64,000 bases of DNA from AP-15 sp963795485 (GTDB lineage Bacteria > Pseudomonadota > Alphaproteobacteria > ATCC43930 > CGMCC-115725): contig CAWCIL010000007.1 of the NCBI GenBank assembly GCA_963795485.1, positions 1 through 64,000 of the forward strand. Reading direction: 5' to 3'. The notes beneath the pieces are model-generated. The model had not been told where the DNA came from. It worked only from the letters and a program-made list of their open reading frames with translations, and ran no database searches. Shown here piece by piece: positions 41,875-51,389 of the stretch. The first letter of the stretch is position 1. The number at the start of each line of letters is the position of its first letter. Position numbers and translations under genes: made by a program.

Positions 41875-42867
41875 GCCGCACCCCGCAGGTCGGGCCGTTC
41901 GCCTGATGGCCGGCGGCAGGTGGCGGTCGAGCCAGCGCGCGATATCGCCGAGCGCGGGGTGGCGCAGGTCGGCTTCGAGCAGGCGCCACAGCCGCGGGAC
42001 ATGGACGAGATAACCGGGCTTGCCGTCGCGCCTCCACAGCCGGGTGAAGATGCCGAGGATCTTGCAATTGCGCTGGGTGGCGAGGATCGCGGCGGAGTGC
42101 GCGAAGGTGGCGCGGTCGAGCGCCGGAAAGGCGGCGAGATAGCGCGAGGTCATTTCTCGGCGCAGACCCTCTGGAACGTCGCGCCGGGCATCCTCGAGCA
42201 GCGAGACGAGGTCGTAGCCGGGCGGGCCGCAGACCGCGTCCTGGAAATCGAGCAGCCCGCAGCGCCGCACGCCCCGCCGGCCGGGCAGCAGCATCAAATT
42301 GTCGATGTGAAAGTCGCGCAGCACCAGGGTCGGAGTGAAGGGTTCTGCCGCTTGCGGCAAGGTCGCGCGCCACAGCGCCAGATATTCCTCGCGCAGCGCG
42401 GCCGCGATCGGCGCTCCGAGCACCGCCGGCATATACCAATCGACAAAGAGTGCGGCTTCTCCCAAAAGCTGTGCCGGGTTGTAGGATGGCAGCTCGGGCG
42501 TACGGCCCGCCGTGGCGACCGCCTGCTGCAACGCCGCCAAGGTGTCGATCGCGAGAGCGTAGAGGGTTCGCTCGTCGGCGTCGCGAGCCAGCAGCCGGGT
42601 GTAGGTGTCGTCGCCGAAATCTTCGATAAGCAGGAAGCCCGCGGTGCGGTCCTCGGCCATTATCGCGGGAGCGCTGAGGCCGAGGCCGCGCAGCATTGCC
42701 GCCACCGCGACATAGGGACCGACATCTTCGTGCTGCGGCGGCGCGTCCATGACGATGGCGGTGTCGGCGCCGCGGCGGAGCCGGTAATAGGAGCGAAAGG
42801 ACGCATCGGCGGCCAGCGGCGCCGGCACGACGCCGTCCCAGCCGCTTGCTTCGAGAAAGGCGATCAT
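41871..42867 (-). CDS. aminoglycoside phosphotransferase-fold kinase (AmgK-like), late frameshift
   Basis: About 331 residues after correction. Start ATG 42867 (MIAFLEASGWDGV); GTG 42930 is an alternative. Kinase motifs: ASFRSYYRLRRGADTAIVMD (nucleotide-binding Lys-equivalent region), LVLRDFHIDNLMLLPGRRGV (catalytic loop HxDN-like) and GLLDFQDAVCGPPGYDL (DxD Mg motif). One extra base near 41905 removes the normal stop and would fuse it to the next gene; the corrected frame ends SGERPDLRGAA at TGA 41871-41873. By neighbourhood it is the AmgK-like anomeric sugar kinase paired with a MurU-like transferase in cell-wall recycling. Confidence 0.85.
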
Positions 42868-42950
42868 CGCCGGCTGCCGCGGCGGGGCGGTTGCCGGCGG
42901 CGCCAGCCCGCCGTCACGGCAATCGCGCACGAGGGCGGCAGCGTCCGGAC

Positions 42951-43416
42951 TCAGGCATCGGCGGCGATTTCGGCGAGCCGCGCTTGCCACTCGGCACCGC
43001 CCGTGCAGACGGCCCGCCGCGTCTGCGCCTGCTCGCCGAAGGCCAGCGCGATCTCGAGCCGGCGTCGCGGCAGCAGCGAGCCAAGGCGTTCGGGCCATTC
43101 GATCAGCGAGATGCCTCCGGCGAACGCCTCCTCGATGCCGAGCTCCCAAGTGTCTTCCGCGCTGGCCGAGGCGGTAGAGATCGAAATGCCAGACCGATGC
43201 GGCGCCGGCTTCGTACACTTGCACGAGGGTGAAAGTCGGGCTCGGGACCTCTTCCCCGGCATCGCCCCGCGCGCGGATGAAGGCGCGAGCAAAGCTGGTC
43301 TTGCCGACGCCGAGATCGCCCTTGAGCGCGATGACGTCGCCGGGCCGGGCCTGCGCCGCAATGCGGGCGGCGAGCGCTGCGGTCGCGGCTTCATCGGGCA
43401 GATCGAAGACAGCCAT
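42951..43416 (-). pseudogene. tsaE: tRNA threonylcarbamoyladenosine biosynthesis ATPase TsaE, one frameshift
   Basis: About 155 residues after correction. Start ATG 43416 (MAVFDLPDEAATAALAARIA). Walker A KGDLGVGKTSFARAF, then SPTFTLVQVYEAGAASVWHF and LYRLG. An extra C near 43165 shifts the frame; the other frame continues AEDTWELGIEEAFAGGISLI and EWPERL, the conserved TsaE ending. TsaE is required for t6A37 modification of tRNAs with TsaBD and is usually essential. A genuine loss is therefore unlikely and the break is probably a sequence error. Confidence 0.88.
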
Positions 43417-43617
43417 CACCCGGCCGTTGTATATCGCGGGCTGATTTCCGCGCAAGAACGGCCGATGATCTGATCGACCGGCCGATCGGGGGGAGCCGCC
43501 CGGCGCTGTTCGCCGCCCAAACGCCTGCCTACCATGCCAAGGAAGCTCTTGTTCCACGCCCGCCGGGCCCGCCGCCGCCGCGAATCGCACCGACGCAGAC
43601 GTGGTCTCGATCGGCCG

Positions 43618-45744
43618 TCAGGCGGGCAACGCCCGGCAGTTCGCAGGTTCGCCGACAGCGAGCGCGCGGCATCGGCTGCGGGCCTTGGCAATTTCCGCGT
43701 CGGGGGCGATTTGCGGCTCGTCCTTCGTTTGCGGGGGTACCGCCCTTCCGCTCGCCGCCGCGTTCGGGGCCGCGCCCAGGGTTCCTCGCGCCGGCAACCG
43801 GCAGAGGACCCGGGTGCCGTGCCCGGGCGCCAATTGAATGTCAACGGCTCCGCCATGGAGCGCGATCAAGTTCCTGACCAGCGACAGACCGAGCCCCGAA
43901 TCCGCGTGCCGCTCGTTGCGCTCGGGCTTTTCGAACACCGGCCTCCCGCCCGCCGTAACGATGCCGGCCCCGGTGTCGACAACGCTCAGCAGCAGTTCGC
44001 CGCCGCAGCGCTCGACCTCGATCCTGACGGCGCCGCCGGGCGCGGTGAATTTGATCGCATTCGAAATCAGGTTGAACAGCGCCTGCTTGAGGCGCCGTTC
44101 GTCAGCCTCGATCGGTTCGATCGATTCCGGACAGTGCAGAGCGAGATCGAGGCCGCGGCTGCGGGCGCGTTCCCGCGTCAGATTGACGATCGCCCTAAGC
44201 ATGTCGGGAACGTCCACCCTGTCGCGCTCCAGCGTCATGTAGCCGGCCTCGATCGTCGCCAGATCTAGGATGTCGTTGATCGACGCCATCAGCTGGTGCG
44301 CGCTGTCGAGGACGCCGCGGCAATATTCCGATTGGCTCGAATTCAGCGGCCCGAAATACTGGTTATTGAGGATTTCGGCAAAGCCGATGACGGTGTTCAG
44401 CGGGGTGCGCAATTCGTGCGACACGCTGGCGATGAACTCGCTTTTGAGCCGGCCGGCGGTCTCGAGCGCTTCGTTGCGTTGGCGCAATGCCCGCTCGACC
44501 CGGGCGGTGTCGCTGACATCGAGATAAGTCAGCAGCACCTCGCCGTCGGGCAACGGAACGCTCGCCACTTGCAGCATCGAGCCATCGCGGCGGTAGAGCG
44601 GACCGCTCGTTAAGGTCCGTCCCGTCACTTTGGCGATGATCCCCTCCCTGGCCCTCGCCCAATCACCGCGATCATCGATAAACTCGCGGATCCGCTCAAC
44701 GATCTCGCTGATATGCGGGTCGCCGGCGACATCCTCGCTCGACAGTCCCCACATCGCGCGAAAGGCCGGGTTGTGAAGCTTTAGCCGGCCGTCGCTGCCA
44801 TAGACGGCGATGCCCTCGAACAGGTGGTCGAGGGTGGCGCGCTGGACCTGGATCAGCGTGTTGTACGAGCATTCGAGCGCCAGCCGATCGCTGACGTCTT
44901 CATAAATAAAGGTCAGGCCGCCGAACGGGTGCGGCGATACCGTCACCTGCAAAGTGCGCCCGTCGGGCAGATGCATCAGCTCGTGCCGGGGCTCGATCAG
45001 CGAGGTGAACATGTCGCAGCGCTCGCGCTTGAAAGCGCGGAAATCAGCGAATTCCGGGATGAGGCGGCTTTCGCGCAAGCGCTCGAGAATCTCGCCGAGG
45101 GTCGGCTCGGCCGCCAGCCAAGTCTCCTCCAGCTCCCATAGCGCGGCAAAGGCGCTGTTGAAAAAAATCAGCTTTCGGTCCGGGCCAAAGATCGCGACCG
45201 CAGCGCAAATGCTCTCGAGCACGTCGGCATGCGCGTTGATGTGGCGCCACAGCTCCGATTGCGCGCTTTCGCGATCGGTCCGGTCTAGGGCAAATCCGAT
45301 CGTCTCGCCACCCGCGCCCGCGGCCTCGTTCACTTCGAGCAGGCGCCGCTGGCCGCCGATCACGACATGGGTGTCGAAGGAGGGAGCAGTTGAGCTGGGT
45401 GGTGGTGCTTGCGTCGCCTCGCAACTGGTCGGAATGAGAGCCCGCCCCTCGGCAAGCGCGGCTGCGCGGCTGATGCCCAGGGCTACGGCGTAGGCCCGGT
45501 TGCAATCGGCGAGGATCCCGTCGCGACGGCGCCACACCGGCATCGGCAACGCATCGAGCGTTTCGCGCAGCCTTTCCGTCTCCTCTCTCGCACGTTGCGC
45601 GGCAGCCTCCGCCTCCGCACGACCGCACGCGATCTCCGCCATTTCCCGCACACGATCGCATAGTCGGCGCGCCGCGCGGTGCCACAGCACACCAAAGCCG
45701 ATCGCGACCATCGAGGCAAATGCAGCCACTCCCGCGCAGGCCAT
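43618..45744 (-). CDS. PAS-domain sensor histidine kinase
   Basis: 708 residues. N-terminal membrane helix (about 3-21), then a coiled-coil and three to four PAS-like domains (e.g. TLDALPMPVWRRRDGILADC, DHLFEGIAVYGSDGRLKLHN). HisKA box FIASVSHELRTPLNTVIGFA, then HATPase motifs NLISNAIKFTAPGG, DTGAGI and SGLGLSLVRNLIALHGG. Start ATG 45744 behind GGAGGTGCCGG. No response regulator is adjacent, so it is an orphan kinase. Its place between ahcY and tsaE is conserved in alphaproteobacteria. Signal unknown. Confidence 0.93.
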   Translation of the reverse strand: MACAGVAAFASMVAIGFGVLWHRAARRLCDRVREMAEIACGRAEAEAAAQRAREETERLRETLDALPMPVWRRRDGILADCNRAYAVALGISRAAALAEGRALIPTSCEATQAPPPSSTAPSFDTHVVIGGQRRLLEVNEAAGAGGETIGFALDRTDRESAQSELWRHINAHADVLESICAAVAIFGPDRKLIFFNSAFAALWELEETWLAAEPTLGEILERLRESRLIPEFADFRAFKRERCDMFTSLIEPRHELMHLPDGRTLQVTVSPHPFGGLTFIYEDVSDRLALECSYNTLIQVQRATLDHLFEGIAVYGSDGRLKLHNPAFRAMWGLSSEDVAGDPHISEIVERIREFIDDRGDWARAREGIIAKVTGRTLTSGPLYRRDGSMLQVASVPLPDGEVLLTYLDVSDTARVERALRQRNEALETAGRLKSEFIASVSHELRTPLNTVIGFAEILNNQYFGPLNSSQSEYCRGVLDSAHQLMASINDILDLATIEAGYMTLERDRVDVPDMLRAIVNLTRERARSRGLDLALHCPESIEPIEADERRLKQALFNLISNAIKFTAPGGAVRIEVERCGGELLLSVVDTGAGIVTAGGRPVFEKPERNERHADSGLGLSLVRNLIALHGGAVDIQLAPGHGTRVLCRLPARGTLGAAPNAAASGRAVPPQTKDEPQIAPDAEIAKARSRCRALAVGEPANCRALPA

Positions 45745-45803
45745 CCGGCACCTCCGTTGCAGCCGATGGTTGGACGGCGACCCAGCGCCATCCTAATGCG
45801 GGA

Positions 45804-45809
45804 ATTATA
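45804..45809 (-). promoter_or_regulatory. -10 element of the histidine kinase promoter
   Basis: A perfect TATAAT on the minus strand lies 60 bases before the kinase ATG at 45744, within an AT-rich pocket between ahcY and the kinase. No good -35 box is found 16-18 bases upstream, so this is a partial match only. Confidence 0.4.
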
Positions 45810-45883
45810 GGACGAATTTCGTGAAAGAAAAGCTTTTGTTTCCGTTATGTCCACAAACTGTTGCTAATTTTTTCCAAATGCCG

Positions 45884-47194
<1,311 letters not shown>

Positions 47195-47231
47195 TTAACA
47201 AATCTCCTGAAGGGCACGCGCAACGGTGGCG

Positions 47232-47261
47232 CATATAGCAGCGCCGCAACCCGCTCGGCAA
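47232..47261 (-). promoter_or_regulatory. ahcY: candidate ahcY promoter
   Basis: TTGCCG at 47261-47256, 18-base spacer, TATATG at 47237-47232 on the minus strand. This gives a short leader of about 30 bases to the ahcY ATG at 47194. It resembles a sigma-70-type promoter, with fair matches to both boxes. Confidence 0.5.
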
Positions 47262-47330
47262 GCCGCGGCGTGACTGGCGCGGCCGGGCCGCCCGGTGCTT
47301 GACAAACGCGCATATGCCCACAGATCAGCA

Positions 47331-47813
47331 ATGTCGGCCGCTCATAGGGCAATTGGCGTGGCTGTCGAAGCTCAGCCGAACCTTCGCGACTGCAACTGCA
47401 TGGCGGTGCGCCAGGCGGCGCGCTATGCGACCCAGCTTTATGATCGGCACTTGGCGGCGATGGGACTGCGGGTCGGTCAATACGGCATCCTGGCGAGGTT
47501 GCGGCGGCGCGGGCCGATGACGATCAACGAGCTGGCTGGCGAGCTGGTCATCGATCGCACCACGCTCGGCCGCAACCTGCGCCCGCTCGAACGCGACGGG
47601 CTGATCTCGATCACCACCGGCCGCACCGACCGGCGGAGCAAGGAATTGCGCTTGACCGCTATGGGCGAGACGCGCTTTCAGGAGACGCGCAAGGCGTGGG
47701 CCGAGGCGCAGCGCAGCTTCGAGGCCGGTTTCGGGCCCGAGCGTTCCGCCGAATTGCGTGCACTGTTGAGCGCGCTCGTCAACAGCGGGCTCGTGCCCAA
47801 GGACGAGGGATAG
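47331..47813 (+). CDS. MarR-family transcriptional regulator
   Basis: 160 residues from ATG 47331. Winged helix: LRVGQYGILARLRRRGPMTI, AGELVIDRTTLGRNLRPLER, the wing TDRRSKELRLTAMGETRFQE. A Cys-rich N-terminal segment (NLRDCNCMAVRQAARYATQL) is typical of a redox- or ligand-sensing subgroup (OhrR/NemR-like Cys use not proven). It is divergent from ahcY (137 bases) and its targets are unknown. A GTG at 47361 is an alternative start. TTGACA lies at 47299-47304, 26 bases before the ATG. Confidence 0.88.
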   Translation: MSAAHRAIGVAVEAQPNLRDCNCMAVRQAARYATQLYDRHLAAMGLRVGQYGILARLRRRGPMTINELAGELVIDRTTLGRNLRPLERDGLISITTGRTDRRSKELRLTAMGETRFQETRKAWAEAQRSFEAGFGPERSAELRALLSALVNSGLVPKDEG

Positions 47814-48109
47814 CCGCCGTTAGCGGCCTTCATTGTCGGGGCCGTTGATCCGGCGTTTCAGCCGGCCGAGGGGAACCTGCGGCCGGGCCCCCCCCAACCG
47901 TGGGCGCCGGCCTTATCTGCGGAGCTGGCCGCAGTCGCTCGAATCCTCCCTTTCGGCATTGAGGTCTGCGGTGCTCCGCATCCCTACCGCATTTCACCGG
48001 CTGTCGGAGCCGCTGGCGACGTGGATCGGGTTGCACCTACTTTCGACGAATTACGCCCAAGAAATTGATGTATTGGAGTCTTTTCTATCCGGCTCTGAGC
48101 GAAACCGGC

Positions 48110-49759
48110 TTACAGCTCGCCGCGGGCGGCGAGCGCGCGGATGCGGTCGGCGGTGCGGCAGGCGATCGCCTGGATCGTCAAGGACGGGTTGACCCCGCCA
48201 ATGGTCGGGAACACCGAGCCGTCGCAGATCCACAGATTGGGGATGTCCCAGCTGCGGCAATCGGCGTTGACGACGCTGGTGCGCGGATCGTCGCCCATGC
48301 GCGCGGTGCCGTTCAGATGGCAGGTGTCGTCGTTCTCGTCCCACAGCTCGCGCGCGCCGGCCAGTTCGAGGCATTGCCGCATCGAGCCCATCGCGTGCCG
48401 GATCAGCTTCTTGTCGTTCTCGCTGTAGGAAAACGTCACCCGAGCGATCGGCAGGCCGAAGCGGTCCTTTTCCTCGGCGAGGCTCACCCGGTTATTCTCG
48501 TTCGGCATGACTTCGCCGACGATCTTGAGCCCGACCTGATGATTGTATTTCTCCATTTCACGGCGCAACGGCTCGCCCCACAACCCGCGCGCGCCGGCGA
48601 CCACCGAGGCCCAGGTCACCGGCAGCGGCCCCTGGCTCATAAAGGCATAACCGCCAAAAAAGTCCTTGCCCTCGTCGTTGTAGTTCCAGTGTTCGGTCAG
48701 GCTGAGGGACGGCGGCCCCTTGTACCAGCGCACCTCTTGCTCCATCGTCGCGTAGACCGCCTGGTTCGACTGGACCATAAAATTCTTGCCGACGAGACCG
48801 GAGCTGTTGGCGAGGCCGTCGGGATGGCGCTGGTCCGCCGAGTTCAAAAGAAGCCGCGGCGTCTCGATCGCATAGCCGGCCACGACGACGTTCTTCGCTC
48901 GCTGAAAGCGCCAGCTTCCTTCGCGGCAATAATGGACGCCGGTGACATGCCCGTTGTGCGGATCGGTCTCGATGCGGCCGACCATGGCGAGGTCGCGGAT
49001 CTCGGCCCCGGCCTCGACCGCGCGCGGGATCCAGGTCACGAGCGCGCTCTGCTTGGCGTTGGTGGCGCATCCCGAGGCGCAGAAGCCGCGATAGACGCAC
49101 GGAGGCGAGCGGCCCCGCGGCGCGGATACGGTGGCGAGCGGGGTCGGCGCCCAGGCGACCCCCATCCGCTCCGCGCCTCGCGCCAGCACCAATGCCGCGG
49201 CATTCAGCTCATGCGGGCGATAGGGATAGCGCGGGCGCTTCGGCCCCCACGGATAGTTGACCGGACCGGAGATTTTCAGCGCCTGCTCGACCTCGCCGTA
49301 ATAGCGCCACATCTCGCGCCAGTCGATCGGCCAGTCGGCGCCGTAGCCGAGCCGGCTGCGCGCCTGGAACCATTCCGGTCGAAACCGCAGCGAGACCATC
49401 GCAAAGTGCACCGTGCTGCCGCCGACCGACTGGCCGCTGTTGTTGGAGCCCAGCTCGATCGGGTCGGCGCCGTCGCAGATGCGCTCGTCGGTCCAAAACA
49501 GCTTTTGCTGATGGGTTTCGTCGGACGCGAAGTCTTCGAGCGGCCGCCACCACGATCCGACGTCGAAGGCGACGACCGAAAATCCGGCTTCGGCGAGACG
49601 GCAGGCGAGGGTCCCGCCGCCGGCCCCGGTGCCGACGATGGCGAAATCGACTGCCTCGCTCTCGGCATATTCGCGCATCGGCAGCCACCCGCCGGGCGCG
49701 AACACATCGGGTGCGCGACCGTCTTTTCCCCGGGGTACCTGCTGCGGATCATCCGACAC
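48110..49759 (-). CDS. GMC-family FAD-dependent oxidoreductase
   Basis: 549 residues. FAD-binding VDFAIVGTGAGGGTLACRLA (near 37-56), then SGQSVGGSTVHFAMVSLRFR and the GMC C-terminal region DTCHLNGTARMGDDP and GGVNPSLTIQAIACRTADRI. Size and neighbours match the large subunit of gluconate-2-dehydrogenase-type membrane complexes. Immediately upstream (11-base overlap) is a subunit-3-like gene, then a membrane protein, all overlapping, so this is the third gene of a tight operon. No c-type cytochrome gene is present, so the electron acceptor is unclear. Substrate unknown. Confidence 0.92.
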   Translation of the reverse strand: MSDDPQQVPRGKDGRAPDVFAPGGWLPMREYAESEAVDFAIVGTGAGGGTLACRLAEAGFSVVAFDVGSWWRPLEDFASDETHQQKLFWTDERICDGADPIELGSNNSGQSVGGSTVHFAMVSLRFRPEWFQARSRLGYGADWPIDWREMWRYYGEVEQALKISGPVNYPWGPKRPRYPYRPHELNAAALVLARGAERMGVAWAPTPLATVSAPRGRSPPCVYRGFCASGCATNAKQSALVTWIPRAVEAGAEIRDLAMVGRIETDPHNGHVTGVHYCREGSWRFQRAKNVVVAGYAIETPRLLLNSADQRHPDGLANSSGLVGKNFMVQSNQAVYATMEQEVRWYKGPPSLSLTEHWNYNDEGKDFFGGYAFMSQGPLPVTWASVVAGARGLWGEPLRREMEKYNHQVGLKIVGEVMPNENNRVSLAEEKDRFGLPIARVTFSYSENDKKLIRHAMGSMRQCLELAGARELWDENDDTCHLNGTARMGDDPRTSVVNADCRSWDIPNLWICDGSVFPTIGGVNPSLTIQAIACRTADRIRALAARGEL

Positions 49760-50390
49760 GCGAGTTTTTCCTCTCGGCTTCGGCCTCGTGGCCGGGCTTG
49801 GCCTCGGCCGCTTCCCACGGGTCGCGCCGGTCGAAATTCATCCGCACATAGCCGCGCGGGCTCGCCGGGCCGCCAAACCCGATCTCGTTCCAGGCGGTCG
49901 GATGGCCGTAATAGGCTTCGACGATATCGACCAGCAGGCGCTTGGCAAAAAACACCGCGGACGGCATCCCGTCCCAGTCGGAACCGGACAACAGACCCTG
50001 CTGGGCGGCGCGCAGCAAAGCGTCCTGCTCGTCGGCGTCGAGCGCATCAAAGCCGCTCCTGTGACGCCGGCGCGCCTCGCCGTCGAGCGCCTCGAGGCCG
50101 CGCCGCCAAGCCTCCCGCAATGGCGGCAGGCGGAAGTCGCGGTAGCCGTCGCCTTGGTCCTCGAACAGCTTCGCGTCGACCATCGCCGCGATCGGCACCG
50201 GCGGCCGGGTCTTCGGCTGCGGCATGATCCGGCCGCACACCGCGTCGAGCGTCCGCCATCGGGCCTCGTCCAGAAAGCGCGGTCCGCGCGGCAAGGCCAG
50301 CCGGCGGTCGATGACCTGGCGCGTCTTCTCGTTCCACGACGGCGTGTGCCGCTTGGCGAGCACATCGTATCCGGGGTAGCGCTCGTTCAT
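49749..50390 (-). CDS. gluconate 2-dehydrogenase subunit 3 family protein
   Basis: 213 residues, start ATG 50390 (MNERYPGYDVLAKRHTPSWN). The pattern RRLALPRGPRFLDEARWRTL, VDAKLFEDQGDGYRDFRLPP and FDALDADEQDALLRAAQQGL matches the gamma-subunit family that stabilises and exports the GMC dehydrogenase. There is no Tat signal, unlike classical subunit 3, so the complex may be cytoplasmic or membrane-attached on the inside. Four-base overlap (ATGA) with the membrane gene upstream and 11-base overlap with the GMC gene downstream. Confidence 0.85.
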   Translation of the reverse strand: MNERYPGYDVLAKRHTPSWNEKTRQVIDRRLALPRGPRFLDEARWRTLDAVCGRIMPQPKTRPPVPIAAMVDAKLFEDQGDGYRDFRLPPLREAWRRGLEALDGEARRRHRSGFDALDADEQDALLRAAQQGLLSGSDWDGMPSAVFFAKRLLVDIVEAYYGHPTAWNEIGFGGPASPRGYVRMNFDRRDPWEAAEAKPGHEAEAERKNSRVG

Positions 50391-51292
50391 GATGTCGGCC
50401 CTTCGATCAGCCCGAGCGCCGCTAGCCCGGCGATGGCGAGTGCGGTGAAGGCCGGCGGCGCCGGCAATGGCGGCCCGTTCAACAGGTTCTGCGACCAATT
50501 GCGCCAGCCGCCCATGTTGCGCTCGATGCCGTAAGCGTGGAACGCCGCGCCGACAAAGCCGACGCCGGTCAAGAGCCGCAGCCACCAGCGCGCGGCGAGG
50601 GTGGTGCGCTGCGACAGCGCCGTCCGGGCCAACAGGGTCGCGACGAAGGGCGGCAGGGTGATCGGGATCAGCATCGCCGGGTTGTGATAAGCGCCGCGGA
50701 AATGCAGCAAAGCCGCCTCGCCGCTGGTGCCGAAGAGCGCCACCGCAACCAGCCCGGCGAGCATCGGGCCCTTGACCAGGCCGTCATCCATTCGCACGTG
50801 CTGGCCCGCCGCGCCCAACAGCCCCGCGAGCGACAGTGCCGCCGGCGCGCCCAGCGGGGCGGCGTAGAACAGGTTCAGCCAGCACAAACCGCCCGGCCGC
50901 TTGGTGATGTTGTAGATGTGAAACCCGGTGCCGACGATCCCGGTCATAACCGCCGCGGCGTTGACGAGGTCGCGCCGGACCGGCAGCCCGGGCAGCCCGT
51001 CCCCGCCCTGCGCGCTGACCGCGAGCGTCAAGGCCGAGACGGCGAGCGGCGCATACATGAACTTGTTGTGAAACGAGCCGCGGTAATGCTCGAGAGCGCT
51101 GTCGCTCAGCGCCGAGGCGGCGAGCAATGCCGAGGCACGGCCAAGCTGCCGCGCCGCCGGATGGCTTGGCTGCCCCGTTTTCGTACGGGGAGGGGCGGCT
51201 TTGGCCGGCTCGGAACGGCGCCGCGTCATGACCACCGCCGCCGCGGCCGACGCGATCCCGGCCAGACCAATCAGCAGCGCCGTTCGTTCCAC
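50387..51292 (-). CDS. polytopic membrane protein with internal duplication, partner of GMC dehydrogenase
   Basis: 301 residues; I do not recognise the family. About seven to eight hydrophobic stretches. The sequence is two diverged halves: HYRGSFHN at 69-76 recurs as HFRGAYHN at 197-204, and FHIYNI at 124 recurs as FHAYGI at 251, a constant spacing of about 128. The repeated His and Asn residues could bind haem or a quinone, which would give the GMC dehydrogenase a membrane electron acceptor; that is inference. First gene of the operon; its stop overlaps the subunit-3 start. Confidence 0.75.
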   Translation of the reverse strand: MERTALLIGLAGIASAAAAVVMTRRRSEPAKAAPPRTKTGQPSHPAARQLGRASALLAASALSDSALEHYRGSFHNKFMYAPLAVSALTLAVSAQGGDGLPGLPVRRDLVNAAAVMTGIVGTGFHIYNITKRPGGLCWLNLFYAAPLGAPAALSLAGLLGAAGQHVRMDDGLVKGPMLAGLVAVALFGTSGEAALLHFRGAYHNPAMLIPITLPPFVATLLARTALSQRTTLAARWWLRLLTGVGFVGAAFHAYGIERNMGGWRNWSQNLLNGPPLPAPPAFTALAIAGLAALGLIEGPTS

Positions 51293-51389
51293 CGCCCGCT
51301 CCCGCTAACCGGTTGGGTGAGGGTCTGGGTGGGCGCCATCCGCCTGGTCTTGGCCGCTCGCGGCGCCCCGTCCGACCCGCCTTGATCCA

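Noticed and set aside
41446..43590. One long open frame that would fuse TsaE, the APH-like kinase and the nucleotidyltransferase
   Set aside because: The corrected kinase frame ends at TGA 41871-41873 overlapping a GTG start, and TsaE has its own stop at 42951. The fusion is a product of single-base insertions.
47195..47300. Possible SAH or SAM riboswitch upstream of ahcY
   Set aside because: The leader after the likely promoter is only about 30 bases and has no riboswitch-like helices.
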